64,000 nt of DNA from Blastococcus sp. CPCC 205250 (GCF_019799925.1 NZ_JABGCG010000008.1:232584-296583); one strand, 5' to 3'. Counted from the stretch's first letter, positions 16,968 through 25,900 are shown. Translations and numbers: made by a program. The notes: a model not told the origin generated them from the letters alone.

Positions 16968-18167
16968 GTGGCAGAGGACGTCTGGATCCTCGGCATCGAC
17001 ATGACGAGGTTCGGCCGGCACCGGGAGAGGGACCCCCTCGACCTGGGCGCCGAGGCGGCGCTCGGCGCGCTGCGCGACGCCGGCGTCGGGATGGGGGACA
17101 TCGGCGTGCTGGCCGCCGGCAACCTCATCGGCGGCAACGGCTTCGGCCAGCTGCTGCAGAAGCAGATCGGCCAGACCGGCATCCCGGTCTACAACGTCGC
17201 CAACGCCTGCGCGACCGGGGCGACGGCGCTGCGGGTCGTCGTCATGGCCATCAAGTCCGGCGAGGTCGACACGGGCCTGGCGGTGGGCGTCGAGAAGCTG
17301 TCCGGCGCCGGGCTGCTCACCGGCAACGCGCGCAGGGAGGAGGGCGGGCACTGGGTCCGCGACGGCCGCTACGGGGCGGTCGCCCCGCTCGACGGCCGGG
17401 TCGGCACCGAGACCATGCCGGGGGTCTTCGCCCAGATCGGGATGGAGTACGGCTACCGGCACGGGGGTGTGGACTTCGAGCTGTTCGCCCGCATCTCGGA
17501 GAAGAACCACGCGCACTCGACGCTGAACCCCAAGGCCGCCTACCAGAAGCGGTTCACCCTCGACGAGATCATGAACGACGTCATGATCGCCTACCCGAAC
17601 ACCCGGCCGATGTGCTCGGCCAACTGCGACGGCGCGGCGGCGGCGGTGCTCGTGAGCGAGACCAAACTGCGCACGCTGTCGCTGGAGCAGCAGCGCCGCG
17701 CGGTGAAGATCAGCGCCTCGGTGCTGACCAGCGACCCGTGGCAGGAGGCCTGCCAGGTGCTCCCCGACATCAACACCCTCACCCGGCAGGCGGCGGCCAC
17801 GGCCTACGAGCAGGCCGGCATCGGACCGGGCGACCTCGACCTGGTCGAGCTGCACGACTGCTTCGCCACCGCCGAGCTCGTCCACTACGACAACCTCGGC
17901 CTCTGCGAGCCGGGCGGTGCGGCCGACTTCTTCCGCTCCGGGGCGACGTGGCGCGACGGCACCACCCCGGTCAACGTCTCCGGCGGCCTGCAGTCCAAGG
18001 GCCACCCGGTCTCGGCCACCGGCATCGCCAACGTCTGGGAGGTCGCCACGCACCTGCGCGGCGAGGCGGGGGACCGGCAGATCGAGGGCGCCCGCGTGGG
18101 GCTGGCGCACGTGATCGGCCTCGGCTCGGCCTGCGGCGTGCACGTGCTGGAGAAGTCGGCGGCCTGA
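16968..18167 (+). CDS. SCP-x-type thiolase / lipid-transfer-protein-like acyltransferase
   Basis: A 399-residue thiolase-fold protein from GTG 16968. The nucleophile Cys81 lies in NVANACATGATAL. The C-terminal half has ELHDCFATAELVHYDNLGLC, GGLQSKGHPVSATGIA (His for proton transfer) and LGSACGVHVLEKS. This arrangement belongs to the SCP-x/Ltp branch, which cleaves 3-ketoacyl-CoAs or, with a DUF35 partner, splits aldol adducts of branched or sterol side chains. The DUF35 gene immediately upstream supports the latter. It is not a standard biosynthetic acetoacetyl-CoA thiolase. Which reaction it performs is open. Confidence 0.9.
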   Translation: MAEDVWILGIDMTRFGRHRERDPLDLGAEAALGALRDAGVGMGDIGVLAAGNLIGGNGFGQLLQKQIGQTGIPVYNVANACATGATALRVVVMAIKSGEVDTGLAVGVEKLSGAGLLTGNARREEGGHWVRDGRYGAVAPLDGRVGTETMPGVFAQIGMEYGYRHGGVDFELFARISEKNHAHSTLNPKAAYQKRFTLDEIMNDVMIAYPNTRPMCSANCDGAAAAVLVSETKLRTLSLEQQRRAVKISASVLTSDPWQEACQVLPDINTLTRQAAATAYEQAGIGPGDLDLVELHDCFATAELVHYDNLGLCEPGGAADFFRSGATWRDGTTPVNVSGGLQSKGHPVSATGIANVWEVATHLRGEAGDRQIEGARVGLAHVIGLGSACGVHVLEKSAA

Positions 18168-18233
18168 GCCTGTCCTCCGCCGTCGCGGGGGTCCACATTG
18201 GGACCCCTCAGCCGCCGCACCGAGGAGCAGGGC

Positions 18234-18707
18234 ATGGCCGCAGACCCGCCGACCGTCCACGACTGGGCGGGGGGCCGTCCCGCGTTCGAGCGCTGGCTCG
18301 GCCGCTTCTACGACCTGGTGGAGGACGACGACCTGCTCGCGCCGGTGTTCGGCGGACGGGTCTCCCACCAGCACCGGCGCGACGTCGTCACCTGGTGGTG
18401 CGAGGTGATGGGCGGCCCGGCGGAGTACACCGCCTCGCTCGGCGGATACGAGAACATGCTCCGCCACCACCGGGGGCTGGGGATCACCGCGGAGCAGCGG
18501 CTCCGCTTCGTCACCCTGCTCTCCCGCGCCGCGGACGAGTCGGGGCTGCCCGACGACCCCGAGCTGCGCGCCGCGCTGATGGGCTACGCGGAGTGGGGGA
18601 CGCGGCTGGCGATGCACAACTCCGGCGAGGCCCCCGACGTGGTCGAGAGCGCCCCGGTGCCGCGCTGGGGCTGGGGCGTGGCGCCCCCGTACCGGCCGGG
18701 GGAGTGA
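18234..18707 (+). CDS. Truncated hemoglobin, group II-like
   Basis: From ATG 18234 (GAGGAG upstream) this is a 157-residue globin. HDWAGGRPAFERWLGRFYDL is the A/B helix region, VFGG and HRRDVVTWWCEVMGG the E helix, and YENMLRHHRGLGIT contains the probable proximal His at 78 or 79. YAEWGTRLAMHNS carries the Trp at G8 typical of group II, and the short tail PRWGWGVAPPY is common in actinobacterial members. Such globins bind oxygen and NO and protect respiration. It stands alone between thiolase and aldehyde dehydrogenase genes on the same strand. Confidence 0.9.
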   Translation: MAADPPTVHDWAGGRPAFERWLGRFYDLVEDDDLLAPVFGGRVSHQHRRDVVTWWCEVMGGPAEYTASLGGYENMLRHHRGLGITAEQRLRFVTLLSRAADESGLPDDPELRAALMGYAEWGTRLAMHNSGEAPDVVESAPVPRWGWGVAPPYRPGE

Positions 18708-18827
18708 GCACCGGGTCCCGGGGGCGGCGTCCTGCGCCACGGCCGGGGCTCCGCGCGTCGATCTTGCTCCCCGGCGGGAGCCTCTAGCCTGCCGGTGCCC
18801 CACGCCACCGAGCACCGCGAGGACGTC

Positions 18828-20321
18828 ATGCCCGGAACCATCCCGCACTGGATCGACGGAGCGCGCCGGGAGGGCGGCTCGGGCCGCACCGCCCCGGTGA
18901 CCGACCCGGCCACCGGCGAGGTCACCGGTCAGGTCGACCTCGCGTCCGTGGCGGAGGTGGACGCGGCCGTGGCCGCCGCGACCGCGGCGTTCCCGGCCTG
19001 GCGGGACACCTCGCTGAGCAGGCGGTCGACGGTGCTGTTCGCCTTCCGGGAGCTGCTCAACGCGCGCAAGGGCGAGCTGGCGGAGCTCATCACCGCCGAG
19101 CACGGCAAGGTGCTCTCCGACGCCCTGGGCGAGGTGTCGCGCGGCCAGGAGGTCGTGGAGTTCGCCTGTGGTGTGCCGCACCTGGTCAAGGGCGGGTTCA
19201 CGGAGAACGCCTCGACCGGCGTGGACGTGCACTCGGTCCGCCAGCCCCTCGGGCCGGTGGCGGTGATCAGTCCGTTCAACTTCCCGGCCATGGTGCCGAT
19301 GTGGTTCTTCCCGATCGCGATCGCCACGGGGAACACCGTGGTGCTCAAGCCGAGTGAGAAGGACCCGTCGGCGGCGCTGTGGATCGCCGACCTGTGGAAG
19401 CAGGCCGGCCTGCCCGACGGTGTGTTCAACGTCGTCAACGGCGACAAGGTGGCCGTGGACCGGCTGCTCGAGCACCCCGACGTCCGGGCGGTGTCGTTCG
19501 TCGGCTCGACGCCGATCGCGCGCTACGTGTACGAGAACGGCACCCGCGCCGGCAAGCGGGTGCAGGCCCTGGGCGGGGCGAAGAACCACATGGTGGTGCT
19601 GCCCGACGCCGACCTCGACCTGGCCGCCGACGCGGCGGTCAACGCCGGGTTCGGCTCGGCCGGCGAGCGCTGCATGGCGATCAGCGCGCTGGTCGCCGTG
19701 GGCGGGGTGGGTGACGAACTCGTGGCCCGGATCGCCCAGCGCGCGACCACGCTGCGCACCGGCGACGGCCGGCGCAACTGCGACATGGGCCCGCTGGTCA
19801 CCCGCGAGCACCGCGACAGGGTCGCCTCCTACGTCGACGCCGGCGAGGCCGCGGGGGCGAAGGTCGTCGTCGACGGCCGCGAGGTGCGTCCCGACGGCGC
19901 GGCGGACGGGTTCTGGCTCGGCCCGACGCTGCTGGACAGCGTGTCGGCCGACATGAGCGTCTACACCGACGAGATCTTCGGGCCGGTGCTGTCGGTGCTG
20001 CGCGTCGACACCTACGAGCAGGCGCTCGCGCTGGTCAACGCCAACGAGCACGGCAACGGCACGGCGATCTTCACCAACGACGGCGGCGCCGCCCGGCGGT
20101 TCCAAAACGAGGTCGAGGTCGGGATGATCGGCATCAACGTGCCGGTCCCGGTGCCGATGGCCTACTACTCCTTCGGCGGCTGGAAGCACTCGCTGTTCGG
20201 CGACTCGCACGCCCACGGCACCGAGGGCGTGCACTTCTTCACCCGCGGCAAGGTCGTCACCTCCCGCTGGCTGGACCCCAGCCACGGCGGTCTGGACCTG
20301 GGCTTCCCGCAGAACGTCTGA
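18828..20321 (+). CDS. mmsA: CoA-acylating methylmalonate-semialdehyde dehydrogenase
   Basis: ATG 18828 has GAGGA seven bases upstream; an in-frame GTG further upstream is less likely. The 497-residue protein carries the MmsA-specific segment ISPFNFPAMVPMWFFPIAIA (residues 147-166), VSFVGSTPIARYVY and the catalytic Cys282 in GSAGERCMAIS. It oxidatively decarboxylates methylmalonate semialdehyde to propionyl-CoA, using NAD and CoA, in valine and thymine catabolism or myo-inositol routes. No valine or inositol genes are adjacent. A short hairpin follows at its stop. Confidence 0.94.
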   Translation: MPGTIPHWIDGARREGGSGRTAPVTDPATGEVTGQVDLASVAEVDAAVAAATAAFPAWRDTSLSRRSTVLFAFRELLNARKGELAELITAEHGKVLSDALGEVSRGQEVVEFACGVPHLVKGGFTENASTGVDVHSVRQPLGPVAVISPFNFPAMVPMWFFPIAIATGNTVVLKPSEKDPSAALWIADLWKQAGLPDGVFNVVNGDKVAVDRLLEHPDVRAVSFVGSTPIARYVYENGTRAGKRVQALGGAKNHMVVLPDADLDLAADAAVNAGFGSAGERCMAISALVAVGGVGDELVARIAQRATTLRTGDGRRNCDMGPLVTREHRDRVASYVDAGEAAGAKVVVDGREVRPDGAADGFWLGPTLLDSVSADMSVYTDEIFGPVLSVLRVDTYEQALALVNANEHGNGTAIFTNDGGAARRFQNEVEVGMIGINVPVPVPMAYYSFGGWKHSLFGDSHAHGTEGVHFFTRGKVVTSRWLDPSHGGLDLGFPQNV

Positions 20322-20323
20322 GG

Positions 20324-20342
20324 CGGGGCGGCGCCGGCCCCG
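20324..20342. terminator. Weak hairpin between convergent genes
   Basis: CGGGGC-GGCGCCG-GCCCCG gives a 6-bp stem in the 22 bases between the convergent mmsA and the 20344-20658 gene. Its position suits a shared terminator, but the stem is short. Confidence 0.35.
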
Positions 20343-20343
20343 G

Positions 20344-20658
20344 TCAGCCCTCGGGCTCCGGGGCGGGCGGGAACTCGCGGACGAGGGTCTGCTCGCCGAG
20401 GAAGAACGTCGGGTAGATCTCGAGCGTGAGGGAGTCCAGGAACCGCGGCACGTCGAGGTCCGGCGACCGGAGGAAGGCCTTGGCGTGCTCGACACTGGGG
20501 AACTCGAAGACGTTCATGACCTCGCGTCCGTCGTCGGTCGCGCGGTAGAGCCACTGCCGGGTCGCGCCCAGCCGGGCGAACCTCTCGCCGGAGGCCTCCA
20601 GCTGGGCCGCGTAGGCGTCGTAGTCCTCGACCGGGAAGATCGTCACCAGGTAGACCAT
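20344..20658 (-). CDS. Small conserved protein, probable dimeric alpha/beta-barrel fold
   Basis: From ATG 20658 (GGGAGCGGCGCG upstream) the protein has 104 residues: MVYLVTIFPVEDYDAYAAQL, GATRQWLYRATDDGREVMNV, FEFPSVEHAKAFLRSPDL, then a C-terminal helix and tail. The order of strand, helix, paired strands and EHAKAFL helix resembles ferredoxin-like dimeric barrels (ABM, NIPSNAP or EthD relatives), often small monooxygenases or stress proteins. I cannot assign a reaction. It may be cotranscribed with the Bfd-like ferredoxin gene 23 bases upstream. Confidence 0.75.
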   Translation of the reverse strand: MVYLVTIFPVEDYDAYAAQLEASGERFARLGATRQWLYRATDDGREVMNVFEFPSVEHAKAFLRSPDLDVPRFLDSLTLEIYPTFFLGEQTLVREFPPAPEPEG

Positions 20659-20681
20659 CGCGCCGCTCCCTCGCTCGGTGT

Positions 20682-20891
20682 TCACGGAACCGTCCGCCGG
20701 CCGGGCTGCAGCCGCCCCCGCTGCCGCGGGCCGTGCCGCTCCTCCAGCAGGGCGCGGACGTGGGCGGCGCAGCGCCCGCAGTCGGTGCCCGCGCCGCAGG
20801 CCTCGGCCACCTGGCGCACGGTCCGGGCGCCGTCGGCGATGACCTCCCGCACGGTCGTGCTGCTCACCGCGCGGCAGATGCAGATGTACAT
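20682..20891 (-). CDS. Bacterioferritin-associated ferredoxin (Bfd-like 2Fe-2S protein)
   Basis: A 69-residue protein starting MYICICRAV. Cys4, Cys6, Cys38 and Cys41 (CIC, then CGRC) sit at the same numbers as in E. coli Bfd and bind a [2Fe-2S] cluster in the helix-turn-helix Bfd fold (STTVREVIADGARTVRQVAE). Bfd reduces the ferric core of bacterioferritin to release iron. No bacterioferritin gene is in the window. The arginine-rich tail (RQRGRLQPGRR) is unusual and may be poorly conserved. Confidence 0.9.
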   Translation of the reverse strand: MYICICRAVSSTTVREVIADGARTVRQVAEACGAGTDCGRCAAHVRALLEERHGPRQRGRLQPGRRTVP

Positions 20892-21049
20892 CGGGGCACC
20901 GTCCCGGCTCGAGGTCGACCACGCCGTCGTCCCGGGAGCATCCAATCCGTTCCCCGTGCCGGCCGCGCGCCAGGGGTGGCTCACCACTCCGAGGTGGCAG
21001 TGGTTGCCAGGAGGCGGAAATCCTGCGCATCGCTATTAGGCTCGGGTGC

Positions 21050-21808
21050 ATGACTCAAGGCCGTTCGCTGCGCGAGGACGGTTCCTCCCCTCGCCCCATC
21101 AAGCGTGGTGCCAAGGTCGCTGAGGCCCTCGCCCACGAGATCGTCCACGAGATCGTCTCCCGCAAGCTGCCGCCGGGGACGCTGCTGTCCTCCGAGGCGC
21201 AGATGCTGGAGGACTACGGCGTGGGCCGGGGGTCGCTGCGCGAGGCGCTGCGCATCCTGGAGGTGCACGGCCTCATCACGATGAAGCCGGGCCGCAACGG
21301 CGGACCCATGGTCATCGAGGTCGGCTCCCGCGACTACGGGCGGATGTCGAGTCTGTTCTTCCACATCGGCGGCGTCACCTTCCGGACGCTCGTGGAGGCC
21401 CGCCTGGCGCTCGAGCCGATGATGGCCCGGCTGGCCGCCGAGCGGCGCGGCCAGGAGCTGGTCGGTGCGCTCGCCGACCCGGTGTCCACCGAGGTCGAGG
21501 ACGACGCCGAGTACTTCGACGCCACGACCGACTTCCACAAGACCGTCGCGGCGATGTCGGGCAACCCGGTGCTCAACCTCATGAGCTCCTCGCTGGAGGA
21601 GATCTTCCGCGACCAGGTCAGTGGGCTGCTGTCGCCCAAGGACGAGCGCAGGCACGTCCTCGAGGTGCACGCCGCGATCGCCGACGCGATCGCCGCGGGC
21701 GAGGCCGAGGCCGCCGAGAAGCTCATGCGCGAGCACATGCAGGAGTACGCGGACTGGGTCTACTCCGGGCACCCGCAGCTGATCGACGCGGTCATCAACT
21801 GGAAGTGA
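21050..21808 (+). CDS. GntR-family regulator, FadR subfamily (FCD domain)
   Basis: A 252-residue protein with an N-terminal winged helix (VAEALAHEIVHEIVSRKLPP, LLSSEAQMLEDYGVGRGSLR, EALRILEVHGLI) and an all-helical FCD ligand domain. Metal- or ligand-binding His residues are visible in ATTDFHKTVA, RRHVLEVHAA and MREHMQEY. FadR-type regulators usually sense acyl-CoAs or organic acids. Its gene lies just upstream of the convergent beta-oxidation genes (21857-24590), which makes control of the local acyl-CoA genes plausible. The repeated CCCTAA-type motif at 24628 and 36081 is one candidate operator. Confidence 0.92.
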   Translation: MTQGRSLREDGSSPRPIKRGAKVAEALAHEIVHEIVSRKLPPGTLLSSEAQMLEDYGVGRGSLREALRILEVHGLITMKPGRNGGPMVIEVGSRDYGRMSSLFFHIGGVTFRTLVEARLALEPMMARLAAERRGQELVGALADPVSTEVEDDAEYFDATTDFHKTVAAMSGNPVLNLMSSSLEEIFRDQVSGLLSPKDERRHVLEVHAAIADAIAAGEAEAAEKLMREHMQEYADWVYSGHPQLIDAVINWK

Positions 21809-21856
21809 CGGGCCGGCTCGTCCGGCGGCCCCGGGGCAGGGGCACGGGGGGCTCCC

Positions 21857-22633
21857 TCAGCGGCCCTGCCACTGCGGGGCGCGCTTCTCGGTGAAGGCCC
21901 GGGCGCCCTCCTGGGCGTCGGCCGAGGACCGGATCGGCTCGTAGATCTCCCACTGCCGGGCGAAAGCCTCCTCCGCCGGCCAGCCGGGGCCCTCGGCGAG
22001 GATCCGCTTGGTGCCCTGCACCGCGAGCGGCCCGTTCGACGCGATCTGCTGCGCCAGCTCAAGCGCCTCAGGGAGCGCCTGCCCCGGCGGCACCAGCCGG
22101 TTGACCACCCCGGCGGCGTGCGCGTCGGCGGCGCTCACCCGGTCGCCGGTCAGGGCCCACTCGGTCGCCTTGGGCAGCCCGGCCTTGACCGGCAGCCGCA
22201 GCAGCCCGCCGCCGCCGGCCAGCAGCCCGCGCTTGACCTCGGGGAGGCCGAAGAAGGCGTCCTCGGCCGCGACGACCAGGTCGCAGGCCAGCGCGATCTC
22301 GAAGCCGCCGGCCAGCGCCGGGCCCTCGACCGCGGCGATCAGCGGCGTCGTCGGCGGGCGCTCCACCAACCCGGCGAACCCGCGACCGGGCACCGCCGGC
22401 TTCTCCCCGGCGAGGAACGCCTTGAGGTCCATGCCGGCGCTGAACACGCCGCCGGCGCCGGTGATGACGCCGACGAACAGGCTGTCGTCGGTGTCGAGGG
22501 AGTCCATGGCCGCGCCGATGGCCTGCGCGGTGGCGGTGTTGATCGAGTTCTTCGCCCGCGGCCGGTTGATCGTGACCACGAGGACGGCGCCCTGGCGCTC
22601 GACCAGGACCTCGGGCTCGGTCGCCCCGCTCAC
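21857..22633 (-). CDS. Enoyl-CoA hydratase/isomerase family protein
   Basis: A 258-residue crotonase. Both catalytic glutamates of hydratases are present: Glu112 in GGFEIALACD and Glu132 in FGLPEVKRG. GAGGVFSAGMDLKAFL forms the oxyanion hole, and the C-terminal KRAPQWQGR is standard. It should add water to 2-enoyl-CoA. The start codon overlaps the upstream SDR stop by four bases (22630-22633), placing it third in a thiolase-SDR-hydratase operon, a minimal beta-oxidation set. Confidence 0.93.
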   Translation of the reverse strand: MSGATEPEVLVERQGAVLVVTINRPRAKNSINTATAQAIGAAMDSLDTDDSLFVGVITGAGGVFSAGMDLKAFLAGEKPAVPGRGFAGLVERPPTTPLIAAVEGPALAGGFEIALACDLVVAAEDAFFGLPEVKRGLLAGGGGLLRLPVKAGLPKATEWALTGDRVSAADAHAAGVVNRLVPPGQALPEALELAQQIASNGPLAVQGTKRILAEGPGWPAEEAFARQWEIYEPIRSSADAQEGARAFTEKRAPQWQGR

Positions 22634-23394
22634 TTGGGCTGCATCCGGATCGCGCCGTCCAGCCGGATGGTCTCGCCGTTGAGCATCGGGTTGTCGATGA
22701 TCGCCATCGCCATGCGGGCGAACTCGTCGGAGTGGCCGAGCCGCCGCGGGTGCGGGGTCATCTCGCCCAGGGAGTCCCGCACGTTCTGGGGGAGCCGGGC
22801 GAGGATCGGGGTGTCGAACGTGCCCGGGGCGATCGTGGCGACGCGGATGAGCTTGCTCGCGAGGTCGCGGGCGGCGACCAGGGTGAGCCCGACGATGCCG
22901 GCCTTGGCCGAGGCGTAGGGCAGCTGGCCGATCTGGCCCTCCCAGGCGGCGACCGACGCGGTGAGCACGCAGACCCCGCGCTCGCCGTCGACCGGCTCGT
23001 GCTTCGCCATCCGCGCGGCGGCCTGGCTGAGCACGTTGAAGGTGCCGATCAGGTTGATCCGCACGATCTGCTCGTAGAACGCCAGGTCCCCGGGGTTGCC
23101 CTCCTTGTCGACGACGCGCATGGCGCCCCCGCGGCCGGCGCAGTGCACCAGCGTGCGCAGGGGCGCGAGCTCGTCGGCGGCCGCGACCGCGGCGGCGACA
23201 CCCTCGGGGTCGGTGACGTCGGCCGCGACGAAGGTCGTCCGCCCGCCCAGCTCCCGCGCGACCTCCTCGCCGGCGGAGGTGGGCAGGTCGAGCAGGACGG
23301 TGGGCACGCCCTTCTCGACCAGGCGCCGGGCGGTGGCGAGGGCGAGCCCGGAGGCGCCCCCCGTGACGACGGCGGAGCCCGACGTGACGTCCAT
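22630..23394 (-). CDS. SDR-type 3-hydroxyacyl-CoA dehydrogenase (HSD10-like)
   Basis: A 254-residue SDR starting at ATG 23394. The cofactor loop is TGGASGLALA (11-20), VLLDLP ends strand two with an Asp, and Ser147, Tyr160 and Lys164 form the active site (TASVAAWEGQIGQLPYASAK). The motif APGTFDTPIL and the inserted loop VVDKEGNPGD are typical of type II 3-hydroxyacyl-CoA dehydrogenases (HSD17B10-like), which use NAD. It lies between thiolase and hydratase genes, completing oxidation of 3-hydroxyacyl-CoA. It is two bases from the thiolase stop. Confidence 0.92.
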   Translation of the reverse strand: MDVTSGSAVVTGGASGLALATARRLVEKGVPTVLLDLPTSAGEEVARELGGRTTFVAADVTDPEGVAAAVAAADELAPLRTLVHCAGRGGAMRVVDKEGNPGDLAFYEQIVRINLIGTFNVLSQAAARMAKHEPVDGERGVCVLTASVAAWEGQIGQLPYASAKAGIVGLTLVAARDLASKLIRVATIAPGTFDTPILARLPQNVRDSLGEMTPHPRRLGHSDEFARMAMAIIDNPMLNGETIRLDGAIRMQPK

Positions 23395-23396
23395 GC

Positions 23397-24590
23397 TCAG
23401 TTCCTCCCTGCGCTCAGGTTCTCGATGACCAGTGCGTTGGCCATGCCGCCGGCCTCGCACATCGTCTGCAGCCCGTACCGCCCGCCGGTGTCCTCGAGGA
23501 AGCCGAGCAGCGTGGTGGCCAGCCGGGCGCCGGAGGCGCCCAGCGGGTGGCCGAGGGCGATGGCGCCGCCCCGCGGGTTGAGCTTCTCGTCGGGGATGCC
23601 GAACTCGGCCTGGAAGGCCAGCGGCACCGACGCGAAGGCCTCGTTGACCTCGAACGCGTCGATGTCGTCGATCGACAGGCCCGAGCGCGCCAGCAGCTTG
23701 CGGGTGGCCGGGATGGGCCCGGTCAGCATCATCAGCGGGTCGTCGCCGGTGACCGCGGTGGCCGCGATGCGGGCCCGGGGGGTGAGGCCGAGCGCGGCGG
23801 CCCGCTCCTCGCTCATGACCAGCAGCGCGGCGGCCCCGTCGGTGAGCTGGGAGGAGTTGCCGGCGGTGATCTTCCAGTCGACGTCGGGGAACCGGGGGGC
23901 GTGCGGGCTGGTGGCGAAGGCCGGCTTCAGCCCCCCGAGCCGCTCGACGGTGGAGCCGGGCCGGATGGTCTCGTCCGCGGCGGCCTCGCCGTCCGGGGTG
24001 GTGATCGCGACGATCTCCCGGTCGAAGGCGCCGGAGGCGGCGGCCGCGGCGGCGCGCTCGTGGGAGGCGACGGCGAAGGCGTCGAGCTGCTCGCGGCTCA
24101 GGCCCCACTTCTGCGCGACCAGCTCGGCGGAGATGCCCTGAGGCACCAGGCCGGGGGAGTAGCGCTCGGTCACCCGCGGGCCGTGCGGGTCGGCGTCGCC
24201 GCGGGCCGACCCCATGGGCACCCGGCTCATGGACTCGACGCCGGCGGCGACCGCGATGTCGTAGGCGCCGGCGAGCACGCCCTGGACCGCGAAGTCCAGC
24301 GCCTGCTGCCCGGAGCCGCACTTGCGCTCGATGGTCACCGAGGGCACGGACTCGGGCCAGCCCGCCGCGAGCACCGCCTGGCGGCCCGGCGTGGCGGACT
24401 GCTCGCCGTTCTGCCCGACGCAGCCGACGAGGACGTCGTCGATCGTGGCGGGGTCGAGGTCGTTGCGGCCGGCCAGTGCGGTCAGCACCTGCGCCAGCAG
24501 GTCCACCGGGTGCACGCCGGACAGTGCGCCGCCGGCCTTGCCGCGGCCCATGGGACTGCGGACGGCGTCGACGATGACGGCAGGAGGCAT
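23397..24590 (-). CDS. Acetyl-CoA C-acyltransferase (degradative thiolase)
   Basis: A 397-residue thiolase. The acyl-accepting Cys91 is in TIERKCGSGQQA, the His in ALGHPLGASGAR (about residue 347) and the second Cys near 380 in MCEAGGMANA. IVDAVRSPMGR is the usual opening. It cleaves 3-ketoacyl-CoA with CoA. It heads the leftward thiolase-SDR-hydratase operon, whose promoter region is shared with the rightward acyl-CoA dehydrogenase gene and contains the palindrome at 24634-24654. Confidence 0.94.
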   Translation of the reverse strand: MPPAVIVDAVRSPMGRGKAGGALSGVHPVDLLAQVLTALAGRNDLDPATIDDVLVGCVGQNGEQSATPGRQAVLAAGWPESVPSVTIERKCGSGQQALDFAVQGVLAGAYDIAVAAGVESMSRVPMGSARGDADPHGPRVTERYSPGLVPQGISAELVAQKWGLSREQLDAFAVASHERAAAAAASGAFDREIVAITTPDGEAAADETIRPGSTVERLGGLKPAFATSPHAPRFPDVDWKITAGNSSQLTDGAAALLVMSEERAAALGLTPRARIAATAVTGDDPLMMLTGPIPATRKLLARSGLSIDDIDAFEVNEAFASVPLAFQAEFGIPDEKLNPRGGAIALGHPLGASGARLATTLLGFLEDTGGRYGLQTMCEAGGMANALVIENLSAGRN

Positions 24591-24621
24591 GAGGTGGTGT
24601 CCTCTCGGCGGCGGTGGGGCG

Positions 24622-24654
24622 TTGACACCCTAACCATGAATACCAATAACATGG
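24622..24654. promoter_or_regulatory. Promoter/operator in divergent beta-oxidation region
   Basis: TTGACA (24622-24627) could be a rightward -35 box. CCATG-N11-CATGG (24634-24654) is an inverted repeat just after it. CCCTAACCATGAATA (24628-24642) matches the start of the 36081 site at 13 of 15 positions. A regulator bound here could control both divergent operons. Confidence 0.5.
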
Positions 24655-24735
24655 AATGTGCCGACGGGTGCTCATGCGCCCGCCGGCCCGATCCTCGCAG
24701 CGGAGCCTGGGTCGTCGCAGAGGAGAGGACCGCAC

Positions 24736-25866
24736 ATGTCGTTCGACCTGCCGGAGCACCACCAGCAGCTGCGGGAGCGTGCCCGGGCGGTCGCGGACTC
24801 GGTGCGGGACCAGGCCGGCGAGGCGGACGCCGCCACCGACGTCCACCCCGGCATGCGCGACGCCCTCCGGGACAGCGGCCTGGCGGCACTCACCGTCCCG
24901 GCGGCTCACGGCGGTGCCGACGAGGCGGTGGACTCCCTGGCGGTGACCGTCGTCCGCGAGGCCTTCGGCGGGGTCTCGGCCCACCTGGACTCGCTGTTCG
25001 CCATGCAGGGCATCGGCAGCTACGCGCTCGCCGTCGGGGCCAGCGAGCGCATCCAGGCCGAGTGGCTGCCCAAGGTGGTCTCCCTCGACGCGATCGCCGC
25101 GCTGGGCCTCACCGAGCCCGAGGTCGGCTCGGACCTGAAGTCGATCACCACGACCGTGGTGGAGGAGGACGGCGAGCTGGTCCTCCGCGGCCGCAAGTCC
25201 TTCATCACCAACGCCGGCGCCGCGCACTTCTACAGCGTGCTGGCCAAGGAGGACGAGGGCTTCTCGCTGGTCTTCGTCCCCGCCGACACCCCCGGTGTCA
25301 GCGTCGTGTCCGGCCCGGACCTCATCGCGCCGCACATCATCGGCGAGGTGCACTTCGACGACGTGCGCGTCCCGCTGGACTCCCGGGTCGGCCTGCCCGG
25401 TCAGGCGTTCCCCATGGTGCTGCAGACGCTGGCCACCTTCCGCGTCTCGGTCGCGGGCTCCGCGGTCGGGCTGGCCCAGGCAGCGCTGGACGAGGCGGTG
25501 CGGCACACCACCGGCCGGTCGCAGTTCGGCAGCACGCTGGCCCGCCTCGGGCCGATCCCGCAGATGCTCGGCACCTGCTGGATGGAGATCGAGCAGGCCC
25601 GCCTGCTCACCTACGCCGCCGCCACCCGCGCCGCCGCCGACCCGCTGGGCGCGCTCAACTGGTCGTCGATGGCCAAGGTCGCGGCCACCGAGACCGCCGG
25701 CCGGGTCGCCGACCGCTGCGTGCAGATGATGGGCCGCTTCGGCGTCGTCACCGGCTCCACCATCGAGCGGCTGTACCGCAACGCCCGGCCGATGCGCATC
25801 TACGAGGGCGGCAACGAGGTTCTCCTCGGCCAGCTGGCCAAGACCCTCACCCGTCCGCCCCGCTGA
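24736..25866 (+). CDS. Acyl-CoA dehydrogenase
   Basis: A 376-residue flavoenzyme that forms 2-enoyl-CoA, passing electrons to ETF. ATG 24736 is preceded by AGGAGAGG. ALGLTEPEVGSDLKSITT is the flavin/substrate loop, KSFITNAG the next strand, and the base Glu lies at the usual site near the C-terminus in RIYEGGNEVLL. QFGSTLARLGPIPQML is the standard alpha-domain helix. It is first in a rightward unit followed by a flavin oxidoreductase and a mycofactocin-type SDR, and it completes the beta-oxidation set with the divergent operon. Confidence 0.94.
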   Translation: MSFDLPEHHQQLRERARAVADSVRDQAGEADAATDVHPGMRDALRDSGLAALTVPAAHGGADEAVDSLAVTVVREAFGGVSAHLDSLFAMQGIGSYALAVGASERIQAEWLPKVVSLDAIAALGLTEPEVGSDLKSITTTVVEEDGELVLRGRKSFITNAGAAHFYSVLAKEDEGFSLVFVPADTPGVSVVSGPDLIAPHIIGEVHFDDVRVPLDSRVGLPGQAFPMVLQTLATFRVSVAGSAVGLAQAALDEAVRHTTGRSQFGSTLARLGPIPQMLGTCWMEIEQARLLTYAAATRAAADPLGALNWSSMAKVAATETAGRVADRCVQMMGRFGVVTGSTIERLYRNARPMRIYEGGNEVLLGQLAKTLTRPPR

Positions 25867-25900
25867 CCCGCCAGCCCCCACCGCAGAGAAGAGGCCCGCC

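Noticed and set aside
16836..20495. Very long leftward open frame (1219 codons) opposite the thiolase, globin and mmsA genes
   Set aside because: It is the antisense shadow of GC-rich genes on the plus strand, with a His/Arg/Gly-rich composition and no family similarity.
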